Shown piece after piece: positions 6,030-6,287 of a DNA stretch of 6,287 bases (positions within the stretch are counted from its first letter, which is position 1; each line of letters opens with the position of its first letter). The translations under genes were made by a program, and so were the position numbers. The notes beneath the pieces were generated by a model. That model did not search any database, was not told the DNA's origin, and saw only the letters and a list, made by a program, of their open reading frames with translations. Source of the stretch: Hyphomonadaceae bacterium UBA1001 (GTDB taxonomy: Bacteria; Pseudomonadota; Alphaproteobacteria; Caulobacterales; Aquidulcibacteraceae); the NCBI GenBank assembly GCA_002291875.1, contig DBAV01000207.1, forward strand, positions 1 to 6,287, read 5' to 3'.

Positions 6030-6287
6030 ATGGACAACGGCACGGACAATCCCGGCGACGAAACCCCGCGCAAGACGCTGACCCTCGCCCCCCGCAAGTC
6101 CCCGACCACGACCGCTGTCGGCACTGCCCGCCAGGAACTGCGTCGTGGCACCAAGGAAGTGTTGGTCGAGACCAAGATCCGTCGGCCGGCGGGTGCGCCC
6201 GCTGGCGCCATGGGCCCGGGTGCGCGTCCGATACAGCCCTCGCGACCCGGTGCGCCTGCGACCGCCGGTGCCGCCGGCGCGGCAGCG
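6030..6287 (+). CDS. infB: translation initiation factor IF-2, N-terminal part
   Basis: IF2 is the GTPase that places initiator tRNA on the 30S subunit and promotes 50S joining. Only the first 86 codons are in the window; the gene runs off the right edge, so the GTP-binding and tRNA-binding domains are not seen. The visible part fits the alphaproteobacterial IF2 N-terminus: a short acidic start (MDNGTDNPGDETP), then RKTLTLAPRK, then a basic KEVLVETKIRRP segment. A low-complexity Ala/Gly/Pro linker begins after about residue 52. The call also rests on position, since infB follows nusA and the YlxR-L7Ae gene in this conserved operon. The ATG at 6030 has GGAGA just upstream. The N-terminal motif is more diverged than usual, but the context makes another identity unlikely. 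Confidence 0.93.
   Translation, partial: MDNGTDNPGDETPRKTLTLAPRKSPTTTAVGTARQELRRGTKEVLVETKIRRPAGAPAGAMGPGARPIQPSRPGAPATAGAAGAAA

Overview
The window is high-G+C DNA from a member of the Alphaproteobacteria. The order could not be fixed by eye. The placement rests on the alphaproteobacterial style of NusA (KH repeats plus a long acidic C-terminus), on the YlxR-L7Ae fusion between nusA and infB, and on the alphaproteobacterial IF2 N-terminus. Every credible gene is on the + strand. The many long antisense ORFs are shadows typical of high-G+C coding DNA.

Bases 1-2552 form one tightly packed accessory operon. It holds the C-terminal part of an alpha-E (DUF403) protein cut by the left edge, then a transglutaminase-like cysteine protein with an intact Cys-His-Asp triad and an unusual poly-glutamine tail, then a protein of unknown function. 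The genes overlap by 1 nt (TGATG) and 4 nt (GTGA), which implies translational coupling. Alpha-E and transglutaminase genes usually sit beside a circularly permuted ATP-grasp gene, which may lie just left of the window. Such loci are thought to carry out peptide or amide-bond chemistry, but their substrate is unknown.

Bases 2553-2901 are a non-coding gap of about 350 nt. It contains a short AT-rich palindrome, a weak terminator candidate ending in seven T, a stem-loop at 2809-2839, and a strong terminator-like hairpin at 2852-2882. The last lies only 19 nt upstream of the rimP start. Being so close to the gene, and in front of an operon that encodes the termination factor NusA, it looks like a premature terminator (attenuator).

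Bases 2902-6287 are the conserved nusA-infB operon: rimP (30S maturation), nusA (transcription elongation, termination and antitermination), a YlxR-L7Ae RNA-binding fusion protein, and the first 86 codons of infB (IF2). These genes couple transcription, ribosome assembly and translation initiation.

No tRNA, rRNA, IS element, prophage or CRISPR array was seen. The parts most worth a second look are the poly-Q transglutaminase with its unknown partner gene, the rimP leader, and a strong codon-pair pattern that avoids GGAG inside genes.
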